64,000 nt of DNA from positions 160,573,630-160,637,629 of the forward strand of contig CM068824.1 in NCBI GenBank assembly GCA_028554795.2, read 5' to 3'. Positions 1 to 13,700 of this stretch are shown here, one piece after another. A program made the translations under genes and the position numbers. Position 1 is the stretch's first letter. Each line of letters begins with the position of its first letter. The notes beneath the pieces were generated by a model that saw only the letters and a program-made list of their open reading frames with translations, made no database searches and had not been told where the DNA came from. This DNA is from Sinohyriopsis cumingii. Lineage: Eukaryota; Mollusca; Bivalvia; Unionida; Unionidae.

Positions 1-338
1 TTCAACACATGCATTTTGAAACGGGGCATTTAACAAGATACCTGTATACAGGTAGAGATATACAAGGAATGCTAGATTATGGACATGTATTTTTATTAAT
101 CAAATCATCAGTTCCATTATTTCACTGATGGAAGGTTTTAGGGAGAGAACTTCAACGCAAAAATTTAAAGATGTTTCAAACAATCTGGCAGGCTTAGAAT
201 AAGTATTGAAAATTTATCTTCCAGTTTACCTATAGCCACTGCAGATATTTTCAAACAGTACAAATAAATTTGTTCTGTTTCTTGCACTAGCCAAGATATA
301 CTGTTCCAGTTTAGGAAAAAAAATTGCATTATAGATTT

Positions 339-365
339 TGTGTGTGTGTGTGTGTGTTTGTGTGT
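339..365. repeat. (TG)n microsatellite
   Basis: About 13 TG units with one interruption. Confidence 0.9.
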
Positions 366-2954
366 TCCTCAAAAATTTAAATGAAGACAGAATAATGTTT
401 AATTCCTCAAGACAGACTTAGATATATCGTCTTTGATAATGTCCACCTGCACTTCAGTATTACCCATTTGAAAATTTGAGTGGAACAAATTTAGCATTCA
501 TGAATACAAGTCTATAACACAAAATTTGTAAGATGATGGTTCAATTCAATTAGATAACCCAGAGGAGTGACCACTTGAGTTCAAATTTAAAATAATTGAT
601 GGAAAACAAAATGGCATCTTCTATTTATCTAATAAATGTCACAAAAATGTGATTATCAACAATATCTTAAATTTCTTCCAAGGGCTATATAATCAAGATG
701 CACATTTTCTAAATTTTTTAAAATTGGGTCATGAACTTGGAGGAGGAAGATTTAATGACATCAAAAACATTAATAATGGAACACATTAAACTGAACACAA
801 TATAAACTAACTACATAAAAAAGCAAGTATTTCAATTATTTTTATTGTGCTAAATAATTTCACAAATAATTTACTTCATGAACTAGTAGTATCTGATACT
901 TCTTGCGATGTTGTCTTGCCACTATCATATAAACAAGCACCATAAGGAAATTACCAGTTCTCTTGAAGTATGAGCGTAAACTGCAATTCACATACATACC
1001 ATAAAGCACAAGATTTTTGCAAGAATACAAATTCTGGGAATTAAGCAAATGACACCAATTTTGTAAAAATATTTTTCCTAGGAAAGGTTGTGATCCAAGA
1101 TAAAGAACATGTAGCCATTATGTATTAGTGAAAATTGTTTTACAAATCGAATAACAAAATTTGGCAAAAAACCTTATATTTCAGAAATAATAAGCTGACA
1201 GTGCCTTAATGAAGAAATAGGATAGTCAAGATTAGCTGAAACAAGAACATGTGGTACAAAGATGGGCTTACAAATGAGGAATTTGTACAAGTGCAAAAAT
1301 TAAACTTCAACATAATAATATACATTTGCCGACTCATTCATCAAGAAATGTAGAATAGAAAGATGCTCTAAACAGTAGACAGTGGCATTTGCAATACAAT
1401 GTGTAGGGTACCAACATTCTTACAGAAAAAAAATATAGGTGTACACAGCTCAGCCCAATAAGTGTGCATTGCAATAAAAATAGCATACTGTGTATTTATT
1501 CTATGCTGTCACTATCACAACAAACTAAGTTTAAAGATCCCAAATACTAAAATATCTGTGGAAACCTTAGGGTCCACATCCTCAAATCTTGATTTAAAGT
1601 ACAAAAAATGTTTTCTGCAAAATCAAGAAAACGTATCCTAACAAAAATAGGGTGAATTCACAGTAATTTGTTGAAAACCAATTTCTCCCTCATTTTGGCA
1701 TTGTATACTTTTTATCATGACTGTTTAAGTGTAAAACAAAAACAGTTTAATGTCAAGTTGTCAAATCTTTAAATTCACTTTCTTAATCATTCCCACTCAA
1801 TGTACTGAGAACAGCAATGGCATTGAGGGATGAAATGATAACATACTAAAAGGAAAAGTGGGAAGAACAAGGAGTAGAGTCACATATTAAAAATGATGTT
1901 ATTGTAGAAAGGCACGAAAATGCCTATATTGCCCCAAATTAATCCAAATTTGTTCTAAATTTATACTTTATCCATAAAAAAGTATTAAAACATAAATAAA
2001 ACACTTTTGGAGAGAATGTTTTACAAATTACCCCATAAAAGCTTTTTTTTTTAGAGAAAGTATGCTCTACTGCTTCAAGTACTGCCACTATCATCAGGGG
2101 AGGTAACCACTGTTTGATCTAATTTCTTCTCCTGATGTCAGAATGACACAAGCTTGATTATCCTTTCAGGACAAATATTTTTACATTTTTTGCTATGATC
2201 CAAATGTACCATGTTTAAAAGAAAACAATTCAGCTGAGCTCTGCCAAATATTATGACCTGTTAAATAAGAAATGAACCGGAAAAAAAGATGAACCGGGAA
2301 AAAAGTCATATATCATCTCTATGAAATGAGGATTGACACCAGGTGCTATATTCAATGTCTACTATGTAATTGTAATTTATGAATGAGCATACAAAATTTG
2401 TCTGTATAAACAAACATAATGTGTACATATATCGAGGGTAATAATTTAGAAACTGCCACCGTATAAAAGAAATATATCAATATGAAATGAGGACACATTT
2501 CATACAATTATACAGGCACTCAATTTTCTCCAACAAGATTTACAACAATCCAGACAGGCATCACCATGCTAAATACACTTTACAAATGAATCTTCAACAT
2601 CCATAAGCTTAATTTTCAGTCCTGCACACATTTTCTCAATTTGTTTTTAATCAACTTTAATACCAATTACTGTTTTCAAATGATTCATTATACATATCAA
2701 CAGAAGGAGAAGAAAAAAAACATGGAAACAATTCTGCATCCATCAAAAATTTCAGGTACATGTCTGAACTTGTACAATATCTTAGAACATGAAGAAATAC
2801 AAAATGTCAAACTATACCCATCTATTATCAGTCAAGTAAAACAGCTCTCTACAAATGACGACCTATATATTATACAGCCAATATCTAAAATATACAAACA
2901 AAAAGTCGATAATGCTCCTGTGATAAAATCAGCTGCAAGCCAACATTCAAACTA

Positions 2955-3130
2955 TTGGTTCAGTGGTTTGTGTCCAACTCCCATCTGAAATGGGCGTGGG
3001 TTCAAATCTTACCATCAGACCAACCTGGGTCAGCTACTGTGGTGTGGGCAAGGCACTTTATTCCAATTGCCTTTGCCCTAAATAATCTACTTTTGTTGCC
3101 ATGCTTTAAAGCTCCAAACAAAACCAAATC
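2955..3130 (+). mobile_element. tRNA-derived SINE fragment (third family)
   Basis: A tRNA-like segment with a B-box match (gggttcaaatctta) is followed by gggcaaggcactttattcc, a block seen in several invertebrate SINEs. The A box is poor and no target-site duplication was found, so this is an old or partial copy. Confidence 0.5.
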
Positions 3131-3779
3131 ATCCAAACTATCCATTTCAGCAAAATTTACTTTTAATTATTGACAACTGATGAAAATTATGTAAAAATGT
3201 TATGAAACATGTTGAATAATGCCGGGGCTATTCTGACTCTAGACTATACGTGTAACAGTAAGATCTAAAAACAGATGTTTCCATGATATATACAAACATT
3301 ACTTCACAAATACTTTAGGAGTTTTGCATTTTAGACTGAATAAAGAAGTATCAAAATCACTCCTGTTTGTATCTGTAACTAAGAAATCTCTCTAAATACT
3401 GCCGATATTTTGCAATTCTAACTTTATCTTCTCAAAAATAATGCTTAAATGATAAAATGCAGACCTTCTAAATATGAAATAACTCACATCAGAATCTGGA
3501 TAATATGAACAGGACAATTCATAATATGGTTCAACTTGTAATGAAACTTGTGCCGTTTACAGTAGCCATTTAGCATTGCATTGCATCTTAATAGTTTTTC
3601 TTCAGTTTCAAACACTTAGTGGTCAAGAAAACACAGTACAATCATTAAGTTGGGGTTAAAAACAACTGCATTGATCTTCAGTCAATATGCGACACAGATA
3701 CTGCTTATACTTGCTTTCAAGTCCAAATGCAAACAACATACACCCTAGAATGCCATCACACAATTTGCTGGCAGATCAG

Positions 3780-3890
3780 GGTTTATGTTGTTTATTATAC
3801 TAATTACTCATAACAAATGACACAGAGATCGGCTGGCACATTATGCGATGGCAGATCTGGATCTGTGCAGTTTGCAGATTCAGAGTGAAT
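3780..3890 (-). repeat. Dispersed repeat arm, inverted relative to 5215-5290
   Basis: Read on the minus strand it resembles 5215-5290: both contain gcaaactgca, then agatctgc, then gcataat, then tgccagc, in the same order and spacing. It is probably a copy of an interspersed repeat. Confidence 0.55.
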
Positions 3891-4611
3891 ACCCTGCTAG
3901 TCTCCACTGACAGTGGCACACATTCCTGTTGAGTGCATTAACATCCACCATGTGCAATGGAAGCTTTCTGATGTACACTTGAAAAATACTGATTATTTAC
4001 CTTTATATATTTTATATTATACAAATTGTACATAACATTAACATCTGTACCTTTCATATTCTAATTTTTTGTACTTCATATTTATATATTTCTGCATTTT
4101 TACATTTTTAGAACTTAACTTTTACCTGGCACCATACAGCCATTTTTGTGCCAAAATGACCTTAAATGTACATACATACATACTAATTCCAATTGATGAA
4201 TTAAGAAAATAAACAACACTAACGTCAACTTTTTTTGTACAATACAAAAAGCTCCAGATCAATCTTGAGCATTGTACTACTTAATCCCATTATGATACTT
4301 AATTCCATAATTGTTAAATCTGTTAATTCTGAGACAAAAGATAATTCAGTCTTTCAATTTCAATTTTATTCACATCATAGTGAGAGTTGTAGCTAATACT
4401 GGACACAATTAAATCCTTTTTTACTGTGATCAATAAATGTCCAACAAATTTAAAACAAAATGGATATATACAAGTTTATAAACTCAAAATCTCCTGTTGG
4501 GGCACATGCTTCAGCCTTGCACATTAATCTACGTTTCTTCATAAAATTACTCTAACAACATTTTTCTTGCTGCCATTGTTCTTGCAAACTTTGACGAGGA
4601 CTTGAAGTAAT

Positions 4612-4733
4612 CTACTCTATCAGCTTCTTAGCCTTGAAGTAGCGTCGGAGGTAGAGCACCTGCCAAGTTGCCAGACCCAACAAACATAGCATAGAAAATA
4701 TACTGAAGTACATCACTCTTGAGTGGGTAGATT
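4612..4733 (-). CDS. TMED10: TMED10 exon 5 with stop
   Basis: Encodes the last 39 residues plus the TAG stop at 4612-4614: the transmembrane helix and the KKLIE tail. The downstream 3' UTR is probably long but its end cannot be placed. Confidence 0.96.
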
Positions 4734-7700
4734 CTGAAAAGGAAATAACATTTAGAATAAGGAGATACTTCACAACAACATACTTTGATTTTAGTAAGGC
4801 AATAAATTCTAAATAAATTAAAATAAAACCAAAAAGCTCCTAATTTACTTTGACAGTGAAACCTGCTACCAAGGTATCTATTAAGCAATTTCCTGTCTTG
4901 ATAAGGGCAATACACATCAGTGCTAAATTAAAGCCTATCACATTTCACAATGGGTAATTTTGAATCTAAACTTCAGTCTTTACATTGTTAGCTGAAACCC
5001 TATATATATTCTTCTACCACATAATAGCGATCATGGAACCAACTGCTGCGAATATCACAAAACGCAACCATGACATTGTGAAGTTATAAAGCTATATCTG
5101 TTTTATAGCAGTTGGGTAAAACAGTGATGCAGGTACAACCAGGAAATTACCTTTCTTTGCTACATTTCACAAATCATCTTGATTTACTATATGTACTCAC
5201 TCATAAGATACATCTAACTGCAAACTGCATAGACCAAGATCTGCAGTTGCATAATTTGCCAGCATATTTGGGCACATGCAGTTTGCTAGTAGTCATCAGA
5301 CCCTTCTCTGCCATTGCATTATGTGACCGAATATTAGTGTCGATGATGTTTGCAGTGGGACTTGACTTCTAAGCGAGTATATACATTAAGTACAATTTTT
5401 TAATCAGCTGCTCAACAATTATTTTCTCACTCTTAAATATTTTCTACCATCACAAAATTAAATCTTCATCAGTATAGCAAGTGTCAAACATGCAGCCTAA
5501 ATAGGATATCTGCTTTGATCTGAGCTTAGAAATAACATGAAACCAATACAACAGTCAGAAAAATGCCCCACACAATATATCAACATTTAAGGACTGAATG
5601 GCAGAAAAAAAGTTTGAAAGTTATGAATGGAAAAATGGATGTACAGTATTGTAAAATAACATGCACATCATGAGGTGTGCCACAATGGAATATATAAAAC
5701 AAGCATTTGCAAGTTATATTTTTTGCAATGAATCACACCAGTCCCTAGCAATTTAGATTACACACCATTGGTATCTCTCATTTCTTCTTCCCGAGACTTC
5801 ATGTATATAAAATCATCAACTATTGACTTGGAAAGGTCTTCTAATCGTCTCAACTCCACCTCAAGTGGCTTCAACTTCTCAGCCTTGGCTAGCTGAAAAC
5901 AGAATGAAGATTTACTTAGAAAAATGGCTGACACAGTATGGCAATCAAATTATTGCCTGGACAAGAAATGGGTTAGCTGTTGCAAAGTTTGCAGGAGTTC
6001 TGCATGAAGCATTACAAATTTAAGCAAAGATCAGTAGAAGTATCAATCCCGTTCTGATCATCGGATGCAGCTCCATGGCTGATAATTTGTGGGTCCAAAA
6101 GGCTGGAAATGGAGCATAAATATGCACCATACTTATATTTGGCAGATGATCTTCATACATCAGGCATTCTATACTATTTACTAACGACATAAATTCTCCA
6201 AAGAGCTAATGAGAGCACATGCATGCACATACATATGCAGTAGGCAAGATTAAATGGTTCTACTTTATTCTTCAGAGTGTAGGGACACCAATTAAACTGC
6301 TGGTTTCATAATGTCCATTTCAAACATTATCAATTAGATAAAATAATCATATTTTTTTTACCTTTATTGTTTACATGCAGAACTTTGTATTCTTTTTAGG
6401 AATTTACAATACTTGTAAGCAGAACTGACTGAAAACTATAGTTAAAATTCTTTTACCTAAAAATATTAACACATAAACAACAATAAAAAGTGTAAAAGAA
6501 AATTACATGCAATAAATGTAATTTCTTAATGTATATAAAGGCTATTTCAGAATTAACCAGAACCCAAGGGCAAGCGACATCTGTTATTTTTAAATCCTTG
6601 TGCTCATTTTGGTGCCATGTTCCTTTTAGCCCAAGTTTCTTATGACTTTTCCGATACCTACTGAAAACATGGGGAGTCACTTTGCCAGGTGCTAGCAAAA
6701 TTATACAACTTTGAATCAAACCTCACCTGCCTGAAACTGATATGTACAATATTAATAAGCCAACATGAGGCAATTATTCAGTTTAAAAACTAGTTATATT
6801 CTGCAATGCAGCATAAATTAACCCAATCTTGTGGCCTAAGCAATCAAACATAATCAGATTATCAGCAGCTGTTTGTATCAAAAGACAGTTTGACCACTGT
6901 AGTGACATCAAGAAAACTGTAGACCATGAGATTACAGATCATGTGACCAAGCACTGTCAAAAACTAGTCAAGTTAGAGGACCATTTTTTAAACACTGTGA
7001 ACTGAGATATTGAATTAGCTATTTTAATTAAAGATGGAGATTTTTACCTTTGATTTCAGTTCAGGCTAGTAGGGTTGGTATATGGTTACATAAATTTGCT
7101 ATCCCCAGAGAAAAGTGACTACTGTATGCTATGTGGTGTGGACAATTAATGTTCTTGATCAATCTGAAAGCAGGGGATTATCATATCTTGGATCTTTCAT
7201 GTCAACATGGCTCAGGGATTCGACTTATTCTGAAAACTGAGAATCATGGACTCTTGGTTTCAAAAATCTTCAGTCACAAACCAATTCAGTGTTCCAGCCC
7301 CAGTCTAAGTGGTCCAAACCATTCTTTATGCAATACAACAATTAACATTTTTAGTAAAATGTAAAAACAATATAGGCTTTTAATGTTGTACTGCAGAAAA
7401 AGATTTTCTGTGTCTGCATTGCAGACGCAAAAAAGGATCAAAGAAAACTGACCTGTAATGGTGATATTTGTGAACAGAGCCAATTTTTTTCTTTCAATGT
7501 GGGTTTATAGTAATATTTCAGCACATGATAGGCTATACGTGGTTGCTCTTATATTTGATCGAGGAAAAAAGTGAGAAAACATCAGGAATAATCAATTACC
7601 CACAGGAAGCTACTGGCAAGCTTTCTCATCTACCCACATTGGCCCAGCCCAAGACTTTACCCCACCCTGACAGAGGCTGAGATGTATGTGATTGGTAAAA

Positions 7701-10700
7701 GTGAGCACCTTAGACCAATCACCACCCCCACCCCAAATTCTATTACGAAAGAGTGATGTCTTGATTAAGTGTGCATGTATGGTATGCATTTTGTATCAGG
7801 AAAACACAAAAAACTGCAAATAAGTACTTCCATTAATGAAAGAGTTCATCGTTCTGAACTCCACACACCAGTAACAAACAGCATTTATATCTCTGACCAT
7901 TCTTTCTTAGCCAAGGGAATTTGTCTACCCACTCTGACTGCCATTGTCCTTTCTTGGGCCTGTAAAAATCACTGACCTCATTCTAAAGTTGCATACAAGA
8001 CATCTCAGTTGAGCTAGTTGCTGGGCATTTTAAACCGTATCTTGTAAAGAAACTTAACTTAAAAAATAGCTGCAAGCAATCTGCATCTAAATAGTAGGAA
8101 ATACACTGCACTTAACTAATGTTTAGGTGACTGCTGCCACTTAAGTCATTTAGACACAATGCCAACAGGTTACATTTTTATGACCAAAACAAAAGCCATT
8201 GGGCAATATTAAATCAAAGGCAAATTTTCCACCTTCTCAACCAAATACACAAAAAAGACTTCAATAAAGATGCTGGCAAAAACAGGCATCAATAAAGATG
8301 GCAGTTTATATGTTTTCTAATCTACAGGAAGTAACATAACTTCCAACAGTGCTTGATAATCCCCTGCCATGCTATTAGCCAACAGTGAGGAATTAGATAA
8401 TGTGATTTGTGTCTTATTATACATTTGTTGTGACATCTGCAAGCATATTAATATGCTGTGTCCTAAAGCATGCATGTCCATGCAGCTGCTGCATCAGAGA
8501 CCCATGCCCTCAGGGCAAAGGAAACCCTTTTTATAAATGCATGATGCAACATTAAGATTTTTTCTTCACATACCATGAATTTTCGTTTTCTATGAGAGAC
8601 ATATGGTATATCAACAAGTCAAATCTTTCTCTGTAAATTAAACCTACCAATCTGAATCAGGACCAAACACTGCAAGGGGACAACCCTTTTTAATATGATT
8701 TGGAAAAGAAACATTTTATTCCAAAACTCCTTCCAGGGATAAAGGGATGTAGCTCTCATGTCGATAATCCACATCAGAAAGAACTAAAGTATTTCAAAAT
8801 ATCAAGGCACATTTGTGAAGCGAATTCCCCAGACTTATACACAAGTATCATGTTGCATGATTAAACATTCTGTTGTCAACCAAACAAATGCAGATGCATG
8901 ATGGTTAAAAATCAGGAATACTGGCTCATTTTTTCAGTAGTATTAATTAGGTTTTTCTGAAATTCAAATGATACATCGATTAAAATTATTACCAAAGCCA
9001 GCTTTTTACCAGTCTAAGACAATCAGAAAACATTTGGCTCCAACATAAACCAGGGATCGTCCTGGTCTTCACCCATGTCTCAAATTGCGATTTTTTCCTT
9101 ATTGGCAACAAAATATACCATCTGGCGATTTGTTTGGTGACAACCTTTTTGGCTGTTTAATTTGTACATACAATCATGGATTCAGAGTGGAGACATTCAA
9201 AGAGACCATGTGAGGAAGCCACAAACTTGGATATACAATGCACTGGAATCTATCTGTTACATAAACAAATCCTTTATTTGTATTGACAAAACCATCTTTA
9301 CAGTGCATTGTTACAGCATAATCTGCTTATGTTGACATCTGGCATGAGTACTGTATGATGTGATATACTCAGTGATGCTACCAGACTATATCTAAAATCA
9401 ACCGACCTCTCAAGACGTGAACATAAACAGCTACAATTAATTGAACAATGACTAATCCTTCTGTTTTTTTTATATATTAAAGGTACCCATAAAATAATTC
9501 TGCTGAAAGTTCAGAGAAAACTGATTATTTTTTAAGTACCAATTGCTATATATAAATACAGAACAAATTGCAATCAGAATTATATTCCATCAACAGTGCA
9601 ACTTTATCATGGATAAACAAAAATTTACCATTGCGTGTTCATTGTCTCATCCTAAGAGTAAGTTAACAAACTAAACAGCATTTGGATTTAGTGCAAATTC
9701 ATCAGACAACACAGTCACTGCACCTAATATTATACCAGACAGTCCAACATTATTTACATGTAGTGATGGTAGTAATGCTTCAAGAGCAACACCACATCCT
9801 GAAAATTTCTTGACAGCTGGAAACTTGTGTGTCCGTGGCTGAGATATGACACAAAGTTAATGCAGGAGTTGTGATATATGTATCAAGGCACAAGTCAGCA
9901 ATTGATTTATAAATGGCTGTGATATTTTGAAGGAGTGTGTCACCAAACATGAATCCAGGCGGAGTAAGTAATATATGTTAATTCTGCTCATTGATCTTTT
10001 ACTTCTGCCATCAATCCCGTGTTATGACTTCAGGGACTTTAACTATGCAACAAAACAGGAGTGAAAGAACTATGCAACAAAACTTACAGCATGGTGAATG
10101 AATCCCTATTTCCTAAAAGTCCTTTCAATTCCAATAGTTGCAAAAAATATGAATACATTCCAACGAAAAATGCTTCTTCTGTGTTGAAGTTTCAATTGTA
10201 CAGAAAGATTTCCAAAGAATTCAAATAGCTGTTGAATAAATTTAGTTAATACTGTACAGTTATTCTAGCATGTCATGCACAAAATCTTTTAAAAACCAAG
10301 CTGGGAGATTGAATCTGAAAACATGCAGATTGGGACCTACCATCGGTTAGTTTTTGCAGCATATTTAAGCATCGTTTTCACTAATTTACCAACTTTCCAG
10401 TCCAATACACATGAAATTCTCACAGGACATGCCGTTTCTCTCTGGAGTGTGTTATCCCCTCCCCAATGTGCCCCTATATCATATTCTGGTCAGCTGTGCC
10501 CAAACTGAATAGCTAGAGGTTAGATGCAAGCATCTTCAACATACTTCAAAGAAACCACATGTTCTACAGTGAGTGAAAGCACTAGCAATTGACTGACAAA
10601 CAATGCCCTTTTATGTTACAACTAACAATGCCTAAAATGGGTGTGAATTTATGTTGCTCTCAAGCTACCATACATGATACAACTATTTCCTACATTTTAT

Positions 10701-13700
10701 ATCCCACCTTATTTCCTTATTGTTAACTCATACATGGATATAATACTGCTTACTAAATAACATAATTATTCTGAATGAGTTTTTGGGGGGCACATATGCT
10801 CTGTGATATGTTTCTTCATTCTTTCTTTTAATTTCATGATGGTAATTAATGCTTATATACACAGTCATTAATGCCAGGTGTTCACACGTACAAGTTTCAT
10901 TGGTAGGAATGGAGATCCAAGTTTGCTTGTCGAGAAACAATCAGTAGCATTTGGTGATCATGCTTGGGATTTAGGAAGCAATTCACTACACACAAAGAAT
11001 GTTGTTGTTGTTGTTAGGTTTAACGCCATTTTTCAGCACACGATAGGCTATACATGGCGGCCAGTATTAATGGTGGAGTAAGAACCTGGAAAAAACCACT
11101 GACCCACGATTAGCTACTGGCAAGCTGTCTCACATACCCACTTTGGCCGAATCCGAGACTCAAACCCACGCAGACAGAGGTGAGATGGCAGTGATCTCTA
11201 ATGGAGAGCGCTTTAGACCACTCAGCCACCAAGCAAAGCAAAAATAAATTTCTGAAATCCTGGTTGACAGAGATGTACTTTGTGAAGCCAGCATTAAAAC
11301 AAAGGAGGGGGTGGGCATTTAATTCCTGAATGCATGAAACCGATGGCTGCATTATACGTCACTTACATTACATTGCAAAGTATGATCATAGGCTTTTAGT
11401 ATTAAAATGTCATTAACTAAAGTTCCTTACAAAACTATTGTTTGATAAATAATACACATAATATAGATTTGCTTAATACCTGATGTCTCTATGAGAGAGA
11501 GAGAGGTAGAGGCAGACAGAGAGAGTAGATGTCAGGAAAGTAGATATTTTACATTTGATAATGCATTTATTTCAGGCGGCAACAGCCATACCTATGCACT
11601 AATGGTAATGCGGGATGCAAAGACCACGAAAATAGTGCAAAACAGTCATGAATGATTTATTTTGTAATATTATGGCTGTATTGCTTGTTGTCAATAAAGT
11701 TATAACTATCCCATCTTTTTTCAATTTTCACTGCCTATTACATTAATAGACTTGGAAAAATATTCACTACTTGTTCTGGTGACATATTTTGAAAATAGGC
11801 AACAAAATACTGAGGTTGGCGATTTTATGGGCGACACCCATTTAACACATTAACCCCTGGAGGTTTTTGCATTTTTGCCTGAAAATCGAGCAGGAAACAC
11901 ATTCTGAAAGCTATTTCTGATTAGACGCAAAAACACCAAAATCCCTGGTCATTTTTCAAGAACATACTGCCTAGTTGTGTTAGATACATCATTTTTTGTT
12001 GGCTATTTGACTCGCGCATAAGCAGAAGGGTAAAAGTTGTTTTTTGGGTTTTTTTTGCTAAACGGAGCCATTATTTTTGTATGGAGACCACTCTTTATTC
12101 CAAATGCCCATCTTATCCTACTTTTTGCAAAGGCTCATCTGTCTGTTTGCAGTTCATACCGGTATGCCTTAGATCTGAGACAAAAAAGTCTAAAATCCAG
12201 ACACAAAATGGGATTCCGACCACGGGTGAATTTTGCGTGAAAAAAAGTTGGGTCCAAAACAAGTTTTTCTATCTGTATTTTGTAGTGCAACTAGATATTC
12301 CAGATTATTTGGTATCATTGTAGAGCTACATCTGTCTACCTTTCTATAATACCACCCACTTTAGTGTATCCTGCATGACCATGATGCTACAGAGCTCGGC
12401 AGTAGGCTATTACCTCCTGCCCCCTAAAGTTGTTGCTAGGGGTTAATATGTTAAAAGCCAGGACAATCCCTGTAAACATCAACTGTCCTCTTGTTTTCTC
12501 TTTGGGTGGCTGTAAAAAAAACTATTGAAAAAAGGAACCTTATAAGTTGGTGAATCTTGCTGAATTTTATTCTTTGGGTGATGGGTATGAAAAGTTCTGC
12601 CAGCCCCCACCCATGTTTAATTCTTGAGCACCCCATGACAACTTATTTTAACCTCAGCCATCCATGTTTTATTCTGGAACACCCCAAAACAACTTTTTTT
12701 TATAATTGTTCACAACAACTGAAACTGATGCTTACATCTTCATAGCTCTTTGCTTCTACTCCATGTTTCATTGTAATAGAAACTTCCCTTTCAGCACCAA
12801 GTCCACCTGAAAATAAAAGAGTAATAACAATTTTATCCAACATTGTATTAAATAATGAAATTCAACAAACTAAATTCATGCATTTTCAATAAAATAATAT
12901 TTACCCCATAGAACTGAACATAACAAACTAAAAATAGGATAATACTAGTACAACCTAACAAATAACTTCATGGTTCACATTAGGAAAAAGTTTTGCAAAA
13001 CAGCAATTTGGAGACCTCTCATTCAAGCTGATTCAGAGTGAGATAAGGTCAGCGTTAGACTGTTTGGGCAATATTACCACGTTCCAGCCAGAATTCGGTG
13101 AAGATGATATAAATCTGGAGAAGTCTATATATAAAGCAAAAACATATGACATTCCAAGTAGTCACTTTAAACTTGGTCTGCATATTTACATGTCAGGTGA
13201 TTAAATACTGATGAAATAATACTACGTATGTCTTAGTTTGCTTCACCACAGTCATTGTACAACATAGTTATTGTATAAAAGGACAACCTTGAAAAAAGGT
13301 TTTTGTTTAAATCTAAGTCCTTTACATACATTTATTGTATGAAATATTGGACAAATTTGGTACTTTTATTAATAATGGACCAAGATACATCCACTGAATC
13401 ATAATATGCTTGAAACTAGGCTAAACAAATTCAATGTAACACCCCCACCCACCCCCGATTATGTGTGAATTTTCTGTGGGAATTCCATATACAGCAATGC
13501 AAGTTCTGGCATGTGTGATCATTAAATAAGCAACAAAACAAAACTGACCTCAGAAAATAAAACTTCTCAACCTGGACACCCTCTTTATAAGGAAATCAAA
13601 CACAAAAGTCGACATTCTACTCTGATTATTATGAATTATATTGAAGAAATGTGGAGGGGGTCTATGCCATCTGGCAAAACAAGTCTAAGGCACCATTTTC

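Larger units (their letters stand above)
1..4611 (-). other. TMED10 3' UTR and downstream flank
   Basis: No exon of another gene is recognised. Many AATAAA-like hexamers occur on the minus strand, so the polyadenylation site cannot be chosen. It holds a (TG)n tract at 339-365, a tRNA-like SINE fragment at about 2955-3130 and one arm of an inverted dispersed repeat at about 3780-3890. Confidence 0.5.
5893..12735 (-). other. TMED10 intron 3
   Basis: A 6.8-kb intron. It contains a decayed SINE A (7495-7725), a block shared with 61.0-61.6 kb (10440-10955), a SINE A (10999-11245), a (GA)n tract at 11492-11526 and a TTAA-flanked element (11842-12454). At 12590-12690 an approximately 50-bp segment (ccatgtttaattct, then caccccat) is duplicated in tandem. 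Nothing is recognised in 5.9-7.4 kb or 7.8-10.4 kb. Confidence 0.7.
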
